A DNA stretch of 64,000 nt from NCBI GenBank assembly GCA_030374765.1, contig JARGXX010000088.1:62001-126000 (forward strand), in the 5' to 3' direction. Every line of letters starts with the position of its first letter. Position 1 is the stretch's first letter. Shown here in pieces: positions 54,691-64,000 of this stretch. This DNA comes from Agarophyton chilense. Taxonomy: Eukaryota > Rhodophyta > Florideophyceae > Gracilariales > Gracilariaceae. A program made the translations under genes and the position numbers. Under the pieces are notes generated by a model. The model saw only the letters and a program-made list of their open reading frames with translations, was not told where the DNA came from and did no database searches.

Positions 54691-55715
54691 CCAGACGACA
54701 CAGGAAATGTTGAGGGGAAAGGGGTGGTAGAGCTATATTACCAGCGAGCTGGAAGTGGGTTCTAAGGCCACTTCTTGCCAGCTAACATGAAAAGTGCAAC
54801 TGTAGACATAGTAAACGAGACGGGTCGAGAAGTACTTATGGGTTGTTCCCCTATTTTGTCTCAGCCGGACATCCGGTTAAGAAAGCCTATGTGACGAACA
54901 GAAGAGTGATGATACTCATGTTTTCAGTCAAAGATTCCAGTTTGGATCCGCTTAAACAGCTCTTTTTAAACACATGCATCCCCGTGGACAAAGTTAAGGG
55001 TGATTGTGCGCAACTTCTTGCGAATGTTCGTATTTCCACGTCTCTTTAGTTACCGTAGAAACGAGCTTAGTCAATGCCATTGCAATGACGTCCTCATACC
55101 AGAAAAACTTCGGAGAGTTCGTGTCTTCACGTTTCGATATTTTTTCTTGTGCTCTCCTTCTTCTCGACCTCGGGCTCGTCTTTTCTTCTTCTCGGCTTCG
55201 AATTCTTCTCGTGTTCTTCTTGGCTTAGAGATTTTACTATCTTTGTAGCCCATACTTATGAAAGGGATGTACCCTTGAGCCCGACTAACGAGAAGTAGAT
55301 CTTTTTGGAGAGTGTAATCGCATGCGACGATGTATCGCATGAGCTGCGACCGAAGGATATGAGTTATAGGTCTCCATGTATCCGCTCTCGGAGGAGAACC
55401 ATACCAACGAATTCGATACAGTAATTCTCTGGTGTCTTTATGCTCGCCATGTTCACAAATGCAATTGATAACTTAACTCATAGACGTTTCCCAATGCTTC
55501 CGCTGTTGGCGAAAGGCTTCCGTAAACAGGATCGAAACGCCATAAAGTTGACTTAAGCGTGTCTGCGCCAGCAGTCCCAACCTCACGAAGCGTTCGCTGA
55601 ACAACTAACTGTCGTTTTGCCCGCTGAGGCAGTGTACTCACTCCTTTATAACACTTTTTAGCAAAAGAACTGTCTTGGCTCCCAGGTTTCATAGAAGTAT
55701 ACTTCCATTTATTTC
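54690..55715 (-). mobile_element. family A remnant A4, deleted and interrupted by A3
   Basis: Relative of A2 retaining, left to right, an inner LTR piece (about 54700-54930, GGTGGTAGAGCT and CCAGCGAGCTGGAAGTGGG shared), the last 35 codons of the antisense frame (about 54945-55049, plus), the TC-rich spacer with a decayed tandem repeat, and the chromodomain-side end of Pol (about 55330-55715, minus). Most of the antisense frame and part of the LTR are missing, so the LTR abuts the frame's end. Its right side is cut at 55716 by the LTR of A3. Old. Confidence 0.75.
54945..55049 (+). pseudogene. A4 antisense ORF, C-terminal remnant
   Basis: Reads LDPLKQLFLNTCIPVDKVK, then GDCAQLLANVR and TSL, against LDPLRQFLLDAGFPVDQVE, GDRAQLLANL and TSL in A2. 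The last helix of the antisense protein is thus kept in a copy whose LTR is well diverged. Confidence 0.7.
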
Positions 55716-56579
55716 TGTAGGACAATTCCCCCAAGGGGGAAAACCTACGAAGACGTCCAGATCTTCCTCTCACGAGGTAACCGGCGCGGTAGAGCCCTCC
55801 CAGGGATCGGCGCGCAATGCCGGGTGTAAGCCGGAGCCGAACCGTCGCGACGGGCGCAGGGAGGCTGAAAAAAGCCGAGAATATCCGCCGAAGCGGGGCT
55901 TGCGTATCGTCTGAGGAGGCAAAACCCACGAGAGTGGCGAGCACGACAGGTGTCAGTGCGAGCCGCAAGAGCGGGAATTGCCCAATGAAGGGGAGGAGAA
56001 GGGAAGGAAAATGGGAACGGAGGCAAGAGGGCGAGGTTGACCGCGAGTCGCAAGAGGGGACTCGGGAATAGCCGGCACTGCCGGGTGTAGCAAACCGTAT
56101 ACACGGGCGGAACCACGAAAGTGGGAATAGATACCCAACACACGAAGGCTGCTTGAACGTCCAAGGGGGTTGGGAAGCCGTGCACCACGGGAAATCCCTC
56201 CGTAAAGAGTTGTATATCCGCGCAGGCGGTTCGACCCAGAGCCAAGATCTGGAAGACCAAGATCACCCTTTTTGGGGAGGCTTTACTGGACCGGCGGCCG
56301 CGAGGCCGGCGGCCTATGTACTGTAGTCACCGTAGAATAGAATAAATAAAGTCTATCCTAAATAGCTAAATGTCCGTCTAACAAAGGGGCCAATCTGGCG
56401 GCCACGTGTCGCGCGGGCGCCGCGGCCACGTGTATGGCACCCGGTCCCGCCGGTGCATCACCGGCGTTCCGGGTGTCGCCGTGAGAACGGATTACTCCTA
56501 CTCATAACGAGGTTGCACGCCGGAGGCTCCGGAAAAAACTTAAGTCCCCAAAAACCTCCCTGCAGGACGTTGCTCTTCA
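55716..56579 (-). repeat. A3 3' LTR (864 bp)
   Basis: Element-sense start TGAAGAG after the polypurine tract and end AATTGTCCTACA at 55716. The left edge is fixed by the resumption of A4 sequence. It contains AATAAATAAA near 56340 on plus. ORFs within it are not supported. Confidence 0.8.
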
Positions 56580-56592
56580 TATCCCCTCCCTT
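56580..56592 (-). promoter_or_regulatory. A3 polypurine tract
   Basis: AAGGGAGGGGATA on minus, adjoining the LTR start, matches the tract of A1. Confidence 0.7.
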
Positions 56593-56626
56593 AAGACAGG
56601 GCAAACACCTCGAAGAGGAAGTCGGC

Positions 56627-58454
56627 ATGGCAGCTCGTCATGATAAGAGCGCGTCCGACACCGGGTCTCCGGAAACCAACACACCTTCACCAAGGATCCC
56701 ACGCCAGCTCTTCGCATCCGATTCCTACCACAGCACACCAACACGCACCATGTCCAGCCCCGACCGTCATAACACATCCGCGACTCCCGCTCTTGGCGGT
56801 TCCACTGTTTTCCGGTCCGTGCCCCACCCTGGGGATGGTACCAACCTCGCGTACGAAGACCGCCGTATTGGCGCCCGCTTTCGCGGACAGGCGGACCCAC
56901 TGCAGTGGCCGACCTACGACGCCCTTGTGGGTGCGAATCCGAGAACTCGGCATGGCTCCGCGAGGTTGCGGTATGCGCCTTGGTTTCACCCATTGGCTGC
57001 CCGCGACGAGGATTTGATCCAATCCTACACCGATAATTCGGAGATGCTCCCGGGCGACCTGCCCGGCGTGGTGACCATGTCCTGAGATTGGCGTAATCGT
57101 ATCTTCATCCCGGTACACCACATACTCCGCTAACGCGGTGAATCCTCTGCGGAGGCTCAAGCCGCGCTTGTGCGGATCGCTTATCTCCGGCACCATCGGG
57201 CGCCTTTCGAGTTCCCGATACCGCCAGAGGTCGAATTCGACGTCCACCTTTACCGCACTCGCGGGGAAAAGTCGTACTGTGACCGTCTTAACGGATTGGA
57301 AACCCTCGCTTGGAGGGGCACACCGATCGCTCGGCAAGAAGCCCTTTGCTGGGCACGACCGATTCTTCGGGCAGAGTTCCGCTACCAACCGCGGCAGTCG
57401 CGCTCGAACATCCTTCAGAACTTCATCCGCGATGAGCGGCGTTGGCGGGCCCGGGCCGGGTATTTCGTACCGTACCAGAACACGGAGATTGAGCGCATCG
57501 CGCCTGCTCACCGACGTGGTCGGTACGTCAGTCTCCCAGACTGGTGGTCTCCTTGGAGGCGTGCTGGGGTTGCTTCATTGAGCTGCCCCCAGTCTTCACC
57601 TATGTAGGGTCGTCGTTCTTGAACGATCCCCAGTCGGGGTGGTGGTCCGTCGTGGTAAGCGAATGGGCCGTCCGCACTGCGGCTTTTATCCTCGCTGAGG
57701 CGTACGACCAATACCGATTGTGGTACGTGCCACCGCGTGTGCGGGCTGCGATCCGCCGTTTGGACATGCGCATCCCCCTCGGGGGCGAGGCGAACGAAGA
57801 AGAGATGCTGGGCCTCCTCGATTTTGTGGAGGGGGTCCAGTGGGATGAGGTCCCGCTGGAGAACTCCCAACGCATTCAACCGCGTCGCGGGTCTGGCCCC
57901 GGACTCGGGAGGAATACCGCGCTAGCGGGGATGTCATCTACTTCGACCCCTGGAAGTACCACGAGATCAGCCGCGAGGAAGCGGAAGCCAACCGGCATGC
58001 GCCGCGTGAAGTCCCGGCCGACCACCCGCGAGGGTATGTCGACTCGAGCGACTATTACCGCGGCTATGCGGATGGTGACCCGATGGTCGACAACGAACCG
58101 GGGGATCCGGGTTACGCTCCGATGGAGGATGACGAGTCCGGCGAGGCCGGTGAGGAGTCCGTTGAATACGGTGGTGCAGCTCCATCCGGGGCTGCTGATG
58201 CCGTGCGAACGGATTCCTATCCGACTCCATCGGTGGCGGGCCCGCCCGCAACTGCCGCCGGCGCGGAGCGGGGCGAGGTCATCGCGCGCTTCCTACGGGA
58301 GGTGGGGCTTCGCCCTTCCGAGATCTCGGGTGATGTGGCCGCCATGCCGGATGCCTTAGCCAACCGCCTGGGCGGTGCTCCACCTCGTGCGGAGGAAGGA
58401 CCGGAGCTTCCGGTAGAATGTAGGGCGGCGCCACTAGGGCGCCCTTGCCAGTAG
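56627..58454 (+). pseudogene. A3 antisense ORF (family A aORF)
   Basis: About 610 codons opposite to pol; start MAARHDKSAS at 56627, 47 bp from the LTR and similar to the A1 start. Ser/Thr/Pro-rich N-terminus, then LQWPTYDALVGANPR, YAPWFHPLAARDEDL, FEFPIPPEVEFDV, YRTRGEKSY, LETLAWRGTPIARQEALCW, RRWRARAGYFVPYQNTEIE, IELPPVFTYVGSSF, DPQSGWWSVVVSEW, AYDQYRLWYVPPR and LDMRIPLGG. An acidic region (EDDESGEAGEESVEYGG) leads to FLREVGLRPSEISGD. AATAAA follows the stop within 10 bp (about 58461). It is the GC-richest and easiest copy to align with A1. No known domain. A few breaks. Confidence 0.8.
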
Positions 58455-58733
58455 TGAAAAATAAAAAGAAGAGGGTCGCCTTTCCGACGCCCTTTCCCAA
58501 GTCCGCTTCTTTCTTTCCGGGGTACCGGCCTTCTACCGTGGTTCCGGCGTTGCAGGGAACCAGCCTAGCTGGGAGTTGCGTGTTTAACGGTGGGCGCTTC
58601 GCGCGCGGACCAGGTAACTGGCACGACCACCAACGACGTTGGGATAGCGTGAGCGGTTGCTTCCTTCCCCGCGTTGGGGCATGGACGGAGATGGCGCGTG
58701 GCGCCATCAGCCATTCTATTCCGTGTTCACGGT

Positions 58734-61700
58734 TTATCTCTCTTGGGCGTTTACCAGTGTGGCTGGGAGTGCGGTCCCCGCAAGGCGGTGGTATCGCATT
58801 ACCGCGGAGCGCGGGAGGTGCTCGATGGGCTCCGGGGTGTCCCACTCCGGCCCGTATCCGTACCAGCGGGTCCGGTACTGGAGCACCCCGTACTCATCGT
58901 AGCTATGCCCGACGATTCGGTCGATGACGTACTCCTGCACGTAAACTTGCCGGCCTTGCCGGGTGGTGGTGACCCGAGCCTCAGCGCTGCGTGGTGCTGG
59001 GCTCGTCGTCGCCTGTTCCGGGTCACCCGGTTTGTCATTCCGCTCTGCGGTTGTTGCCGGGTTGCCGGGGCTGCCGTACCGCTTCGCGGAAGTTGCCGGC
59101 GCGGCCGGGTTGTGTTTCTGCTGGGCGGTAGGGGCTTCTCTGAAGTCCGCTCTTACCGCGAGTTGGCGGGGGTCCTTCCGTCTTGGTGACGGTTCGGCGG
59201 AGGCCTCCGCTTAATTTGCGGCATGCGGCGTTCCAATTGGTGGGCAGTTTCCGCCGTGCGGTGCGCCGTGGGCGGTGAGTGGTTCACCGTCCCGTCGATC
59301 CGCCTCCGCGGGGTGGCTGTCAGCCAAGGACCGGGATGCCGGGTGTCCATTGGTCCGATCTCCCCCCCGGGTCACGTGACCTTGAGGACGGGTGGTCGGA
59401 CCGTCGCGGACGGTTGGCTCCGATTGTTCGGCAAGGGAGGCGGTTTTCGACTGTTCGTTGCGCCCCTTTTCCCCCACGGGGTTCGTACCGTTCTCAAGGG
59501 AGTGGCTCGCTAGACCTGCTTGTGCAGCGCCCGCCGGAGTACCGGTATCGACCGAAACGCTGGGTGTGCGACCGCGAATGTGCGGGGAGCCCTCAGTTGC
59601 TTCCACGCGATGCGGAGCGTCCGTAGGGTCTCGCTTCCCGGCTTCGGGTCTTCGAGCGCCTTGGTCCCCCTTGCGGGGTTGCGTGGCGGTCGGGTTGACC
59701 GCCGCGTCCCGCGGGAGCGGATTGGCGTCCGGCGACAATGCCGGTTGCCCGCTCGCGGGCCTTGCCCGGGGTGTACGGTTAAACTTCCGTTGCAACGGCG
59801 ATGCTTCCGCGATTGAGCGGGTCCCCTCCCCCTTCTTAGACGGAGCGACGGGTGATGGTGGGCTAACCGCATGGCGGGTATAAATACCACTGCGCGGCGC
59901 ACGTAAGGGTAGCTGGCCGCGAGGGTCAGGTGTTTCCGGCATTGCCGGTGGTTCCGATAAAGTCGGTATATCGGAGAGACCCCGTAAGGGGTGCGGTACC
60001 ACGGCGGGGCGTGGTGCCACCGTTGTACCCGTGGTATCCAAGGCCGTTTCGACGGGGGCTGATGCGTTTTCCGCCTGCGGCGGTGGGGCGGCTACGATGC
60101 ATTCTTGTGAAAGACGTTCGTGGTCGCCGTTCTTGTCCACCACAACGGTGCCGGGGAGGGAGGACACAACCCGGAACGGACCTTTGGCGACAGGCGAGAG
60201 CTTGTGACGCTTGTCGGTCCAGGAGTTGTAGTACTCCCGGCGAACGAACACGTAGGTTCCCGGCTTGGGCGGTGCCGGTAGTGGTCCGCGTAAGCGGTTA
60301 TCAAAATCCCGCTTGTAGGCGGCCTGGGCACGTTCCATGGACTTCCGGGCGACCAGTACGAGCTTGGTAAGCCAGTTCTTCCACTTGAGGCGGTATTGAT
60401 CCACGGATGAGAAAGAGTTGACACTGTGTTGGGGTTCGACCGCCACTGGCGCGGGTGTCCTGGAGAGCACAAGCTCGAAGGGAGTCAGACCGGTTGTCCG
60501 GTGAACCTGCGTGTTTTAGGCGTAGGTGATAGCATCAGAATAAATGTCCCACGTCATTGGGTGATCGGATACGTAGGAGCGTAGTGACGCGAGTAGGGTG
60601 CGGTTGAAGCGTTCCACCTGCCCGTTTGTTTGCGGGTGGTAGGTGGTAGTAAACAGGTTCTCGACGTCGAGGATGCGGAAGACGTCCTGAAAGAACTTAG
60701 AGGCGAACTGCTTACCGTTATCGGATAGAACCTCTATCGAAGCCCCATAAACGAACGCCCAGTGCGTAACGAAGGCGTTCGCAACCGTGAAAGCGGTGAT
60801 ATTTCGTAAAGGCACGGTGCGCATCAGCTTCGAAAAGCGGTCAGTGATAAACAAGAGAAACTTATTTCTCTTGCGCGTCTTGAGTAGAGGCCCGAGAATG
60901 CCGATTGCGACAAACTCGAGGGGCGCCCTTGCGGGGAAAAGCTTCATCCGTTTGCAGTGCTTCCGCAGTTTCACCCGGTTCTTTCCGCATTGGGTGCAGA
61001 ACTGCACCGTAGCGTGGCAATCAACCGCCATCGCGGGCCAATAAAAGTCCCTTCGCAGGGTTACATAAAGTTTTCTCCCACCGGAGTGTCCCCCGAGGGT
61101 CGGGTAGTGTGAGAGGTGGAGCATCCTGGTTTGCAGGGTGTGAGGGACCACGATCTGGGACCGGTGGTCCACCGTCCGGACGAGGTAACCGATGTCGTTT
61201 ACCTCGAACGGGAGGTCCTCTCCACCGTTTAGGCGGGCCCGTATGCGCGTGCAGAACGGGTCGCCGAACTGTTCTCGGATCATCTCCTCGGTGGAGATGG
61301 GTACAAAGGTCCCGGGTACGGGTGTTTCATTCTCGCGCGCTGCGAGTAGCTCATCTATTTCCATGGTGTCTTCCCCGGTTTCGGGCCAATCCGACTCCGT
61401 CGGTGTTTCCCCTTCCAAGGTAAAGCACGGGATCTCGTCGACCTCCGGGTCGGCGAGTCCTTCACCTGTCGTAGGTAATCGAGAGAGGGCTTCTGCTTGG
61501 GTGTTCTGGACACCTTTTATGTAGACGACCTCGAAGTCGAATTCCGCTAAGCGGAGGCGCCACCGCATTAAGCGGCCAGAAGGATCTGCGATGTTCAGCA
61601 GCCACCTCAACGAGGCATGGTCCGTTTACACGGTGAAATGAACGCCCATGAGGTATGGGCGCAGAGTAGATAGCGCCCAGACCACTGCGAGGCACTCCTT

Positions 61701-64000
61701 CCCGGAGACCGAGTAGTTGCGCTCGTGGACGTTCAGCGTGCGGGACCAATAGCGAATTGGTTTGCGTTCCCCCTCGGGGGTGGTTTGGAACAGTGCGTAA
61801 CCCACCTGGTGGTCGCTGGCGTCGGTGTCGATGGAGTAGGGAAGCCCAGGTTTGGGCAAGGATAGGATGGGAGCTGTCGTAACTGCCTTAATCAAGGAGC
61901 GAAAACATTCCGACTGATCGGTGGTAAATGGCGCAAGCTTCGGTGGCCGGCCCATCCGCAGTAGCGCGTTTAGCGGAGCGGTGATATCCGAGAAACTCGG
62001 TATAAACCGTCGATAGACGTTGACCAGACCTAAAAAGGATCGGAGCTCCGTTTGAGTACGGGGCTCCTTTGTCTCACAGAGGGACTTGATACGAACTTGT
62101 TCGATCATTAACCGTCCTGGACGGATGACGTGCCCGAGATACTTCACCGTGTCGGTGAAGAACTGGCACTTCCTCATCTTAAGGGTTATTCCTGCGTCTC
62201 GCAGTACGGTCATCACGTCCCGCACGTGGGTCAGGTGATCGTACAGGTTTCTGGAAAAGACAATGATGTCGTCCAAGTAGACGAGGCACGTGCGCCACTT
62301 GAAACGCGACATCAGTATGTCTATTGCCCTTTGAAAGGTGGCCGGTGCATTGGTTAAACCAAACGGCATCCCCTTGAAGCGGTAGGAACCCGAATGGCAA
62401 ACAAACGCGGTTTTGTCTCGGTCCTCTTCCAGGACTGGGACTTGCCAGTAGCCCCAGTTAGCATCCAGAGCCGTAAACACGGTAGCGTCCCCGAGCGAGT
62501 CTATACACTCGTCCATGTGCGGAATCGGGTAGGTGTCCCTCACGGTGACGGCATTGAGGCGGCGGTAGTCAACGCAAAACCGCCACGTCCCGTCAGCCTT
62601 GAGGGCCAGCACCACCGGTGAAGCCCAAGGAGATTGGGCGGGCTCGATGACTCCAGCACGGAGCATCTTTTCCACCTGAAATTCTTCCTCCTCCCGAGCT
62701 TTCGGTCCCGCCCTGTAAGGGGGTTGTGCAACCGGACGTGCGTCCGGTAGCAAGTCTATCCGATGTTCGGTTGTATTGATCTCACCCAGTGAGCCGTCCC
62801 ACATTGTGGTAAACTCGCGTAGCATTCCGCGTAAGCGGTCCCGGTGTGAGACCGGTACATGACTCAGGTCCAGGTCCTCGAGGGCCTTGATCGGGTCTAT
62901 CTTATCGTAGCTCGTAGGCTGTGCCCTGGTGTCAGGTGTGGGAACCGACGAGGTCGGAAATGCATCCGTCTTGACGGTTTTATCGAGCGCCAACTGCTGT
63001 GCCTCCCCGGAGGTTTCTGCACCAGATACCGGGAGACCATCCTCCGTAGAGGGAGTTATTCCGAGTACTTGGGCAGCCGTCACCTTTGTAGGGAGCATCG
63101 CGAGCGGGTGCGGCGTCACAGACCCAATGACTTGGTTCTTTGCCAGCGTCTGGGGAGCCTTTCCCAGATTGGCAACCAACACCTTGAAAGGGAAATTCGG
63201 CGTGACTTGCACGATTCCGTTCGCAACGGTTAACTGAATTTTCTCGTACAACGATGGAAAGGGCTGAACAACCCGAAGACCGTGTTTACGGGAATTGACT
63301 GAAACCATAACCTGGCTCTCCGGGGGTATGGTGACTGACGAGGCAACGCGTAGCTTCGTAGAATCCCGGTTCGCCGGTGTGGGTTTCTGCGCAGCAGGTA
63401 GTGGAACGTGTTTCCTCGATGCCCGCTTCAGCGGTTGACGAACAATGGGGACGGTCGATCCGTCCTCAAGTTCCACCTGCTTAAGGCGTGGGCGGATGGT
63501 GTCGACAAACCTGTCGCAGTAGTCACATCCCAGTATAACTGGCGCGGCCAGCGAGCGGCACACAATAAAAGTTAGTTTAACCACCATCCGCCCTAGCCTG
63601 ACGACCAGGTCGATCACACCAACCGTTTTCAACGGGTTGTTATTGGCGTCTGAGACGTCGGGTACCGTTTCAGAACGGATGAGTGACCGCAATGGCGGGG
63701 GTAAAACCGATTCCACAATAAAGTTCGGCCCAGCACCTGTATCCAGGACAGTGAGATATCTCACCATAAACTGCGTGTGCAGACCAAGGTCAGCGTAAAC
63801 CTTGTAGTTACGCTTGGCCATTACCAAGACTCTATCCGGGATCCAGTTATTTCTAATCCGTATCCACGGTCGACGCAAAACAACGAGGTGTTTAGAGTCC
63901 GCGTCTGCGGTGTCCTTCCTTGTCAGGATTTTCACCGGGGAGCGAGGCATCGGCGCCTCGGGCGTCGTCAGCCTCAACTCTGAGGACGCCTCTCCCGAAG
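58734..64000 (-). pseudogene. A3 pol remains: protease, RT, RNase H, integrase, chromodomain
   Basis: Minus-strand order: retropepsin YLTVLDTGAGPNFIVES (about 63700-63760) followed by VILGCDYCDRFVD, and RT (about 62100-62700) with VVLALKADGTWRFCVDYRRLN, FTALDANWGYWQV, PFGLTNAPATFQ and YLDDIIVFSRN. RNase H has IDTDASDHQVGYALF (about 61800). Integrase (about 60520-61150) shows HYPTLGGHSGG, CTQCGKN, FITDRFSKL, LSDNGKQF and NGQVERFNRT. A Pro/Arg-rich linker (about 59211-60200) leads to the chromodomain IVGHSYDEY, YRTRWYGYG and EWDTPEPIEHLP (58734-58940). Same architecture as A1; about four breaks. Confidence 0.88.

Larger units (their letters stand above)
55716..64000 (-). mobile_element. Ty3/gypsy chromodomain element A3 (3' part, right end outside)
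   Basis: Minus-strand element whose gag and 5' LTR lie right of the window. Left to right: 3' LTR (55716-56579), polypurine tract, antisense frame (56627-58454, plus), spacer, chromodomain (58940 to 58734), Pro-rich linker, integrase, RNase H, RT, retropepsin (to 63977). It inserted into A4. Its LTR type matches A1, while A2 and A4 form a second LTR subtype. GC-richer than its surroundings. About four breaks in pol, a few in the antisense frame. Confidence 0.88.

Noticed and set aside
58279-59189. Several ORFs on both strands across the A3 convergent spacer and chromodomain
   Set aside because: Frames overlap the chromodomain on the other strand and are explained by GC-rich composition.

Overview
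The window is eukaryotic intergenic DNA made almost entirely of nested LTR retrotransposons. I see no intact host gene, no rRNA and no convincing tRNA. The only host-like coding locus is a decayed ubiquitin-specific protease (about 42760-44076, minus). The organism cannot be named from this. One Ty3/gypsy group (copies G1-G3) has a Gag, reverse transcriptase and integrase of the kind I know from oomycetes. The GalEa-type Ty1/copia elements (C1, C2) are best known from aquatic invertebrates and red algae. A red alga or an oomycete-like protist fits best, with weak preference for a red alga. Element names (A, G, W, C, K) are my own labels.

Layout, left to right. 1-6218: 3' part of Ty3/gypsy element A1, inserted into G1 (6219 to about 9850). 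About 9850-29270 is a nest: Ty1/copia remnant K1 (9850-10772 and 27059 to about 27700) is split by GalEa-like C1 (10773-27058). The integrase of C1 is split by Ty3/gypsy A2 (14108-24697), with a 5-bp target duplication. Next comes copia remnant K2 (about 27860-29266). 29382-41196: element G2, split by W1 (33254-39736), a young Ty3/gypsy element that looks whole, with 164-bp LTRs and a 5-bp target duplication. 41197-44080: fragments and the USP pseudogene. 44081-47495: G3. 47495-51520: C2. 51521-54690: no recognised gene. 54690-55715: A4, a deleted relative of A2, interrupted by A3 (55716 to the window end).

The main discovery concerns family A. Copies A1, A2 and A3 each carry a second long reading frame on the strand opposite gag-pol, between the chromodomain end of Pol and the 3' LTR, so the two run tail to tail. 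Its product (roughly 560-620 residues) is conserved between divergent copies, and A4 keeps its last exon-like segment. It starts 35 and 47 bp from the LTR in A1 and A3, so its promoter must lie in or next to the LTR. The A2 LTRs contain a palindrome with a TATATA centre that reads the same on both strands. W1, a different Ty3/gypsy family, also carries an antisense frame at the same position, with an apparently unrelated product. G1-G3 have none. Two gypsy families in one genome have thus ended up with antisense cargo, resembling in layout the antisense frames of plant Tat elements.
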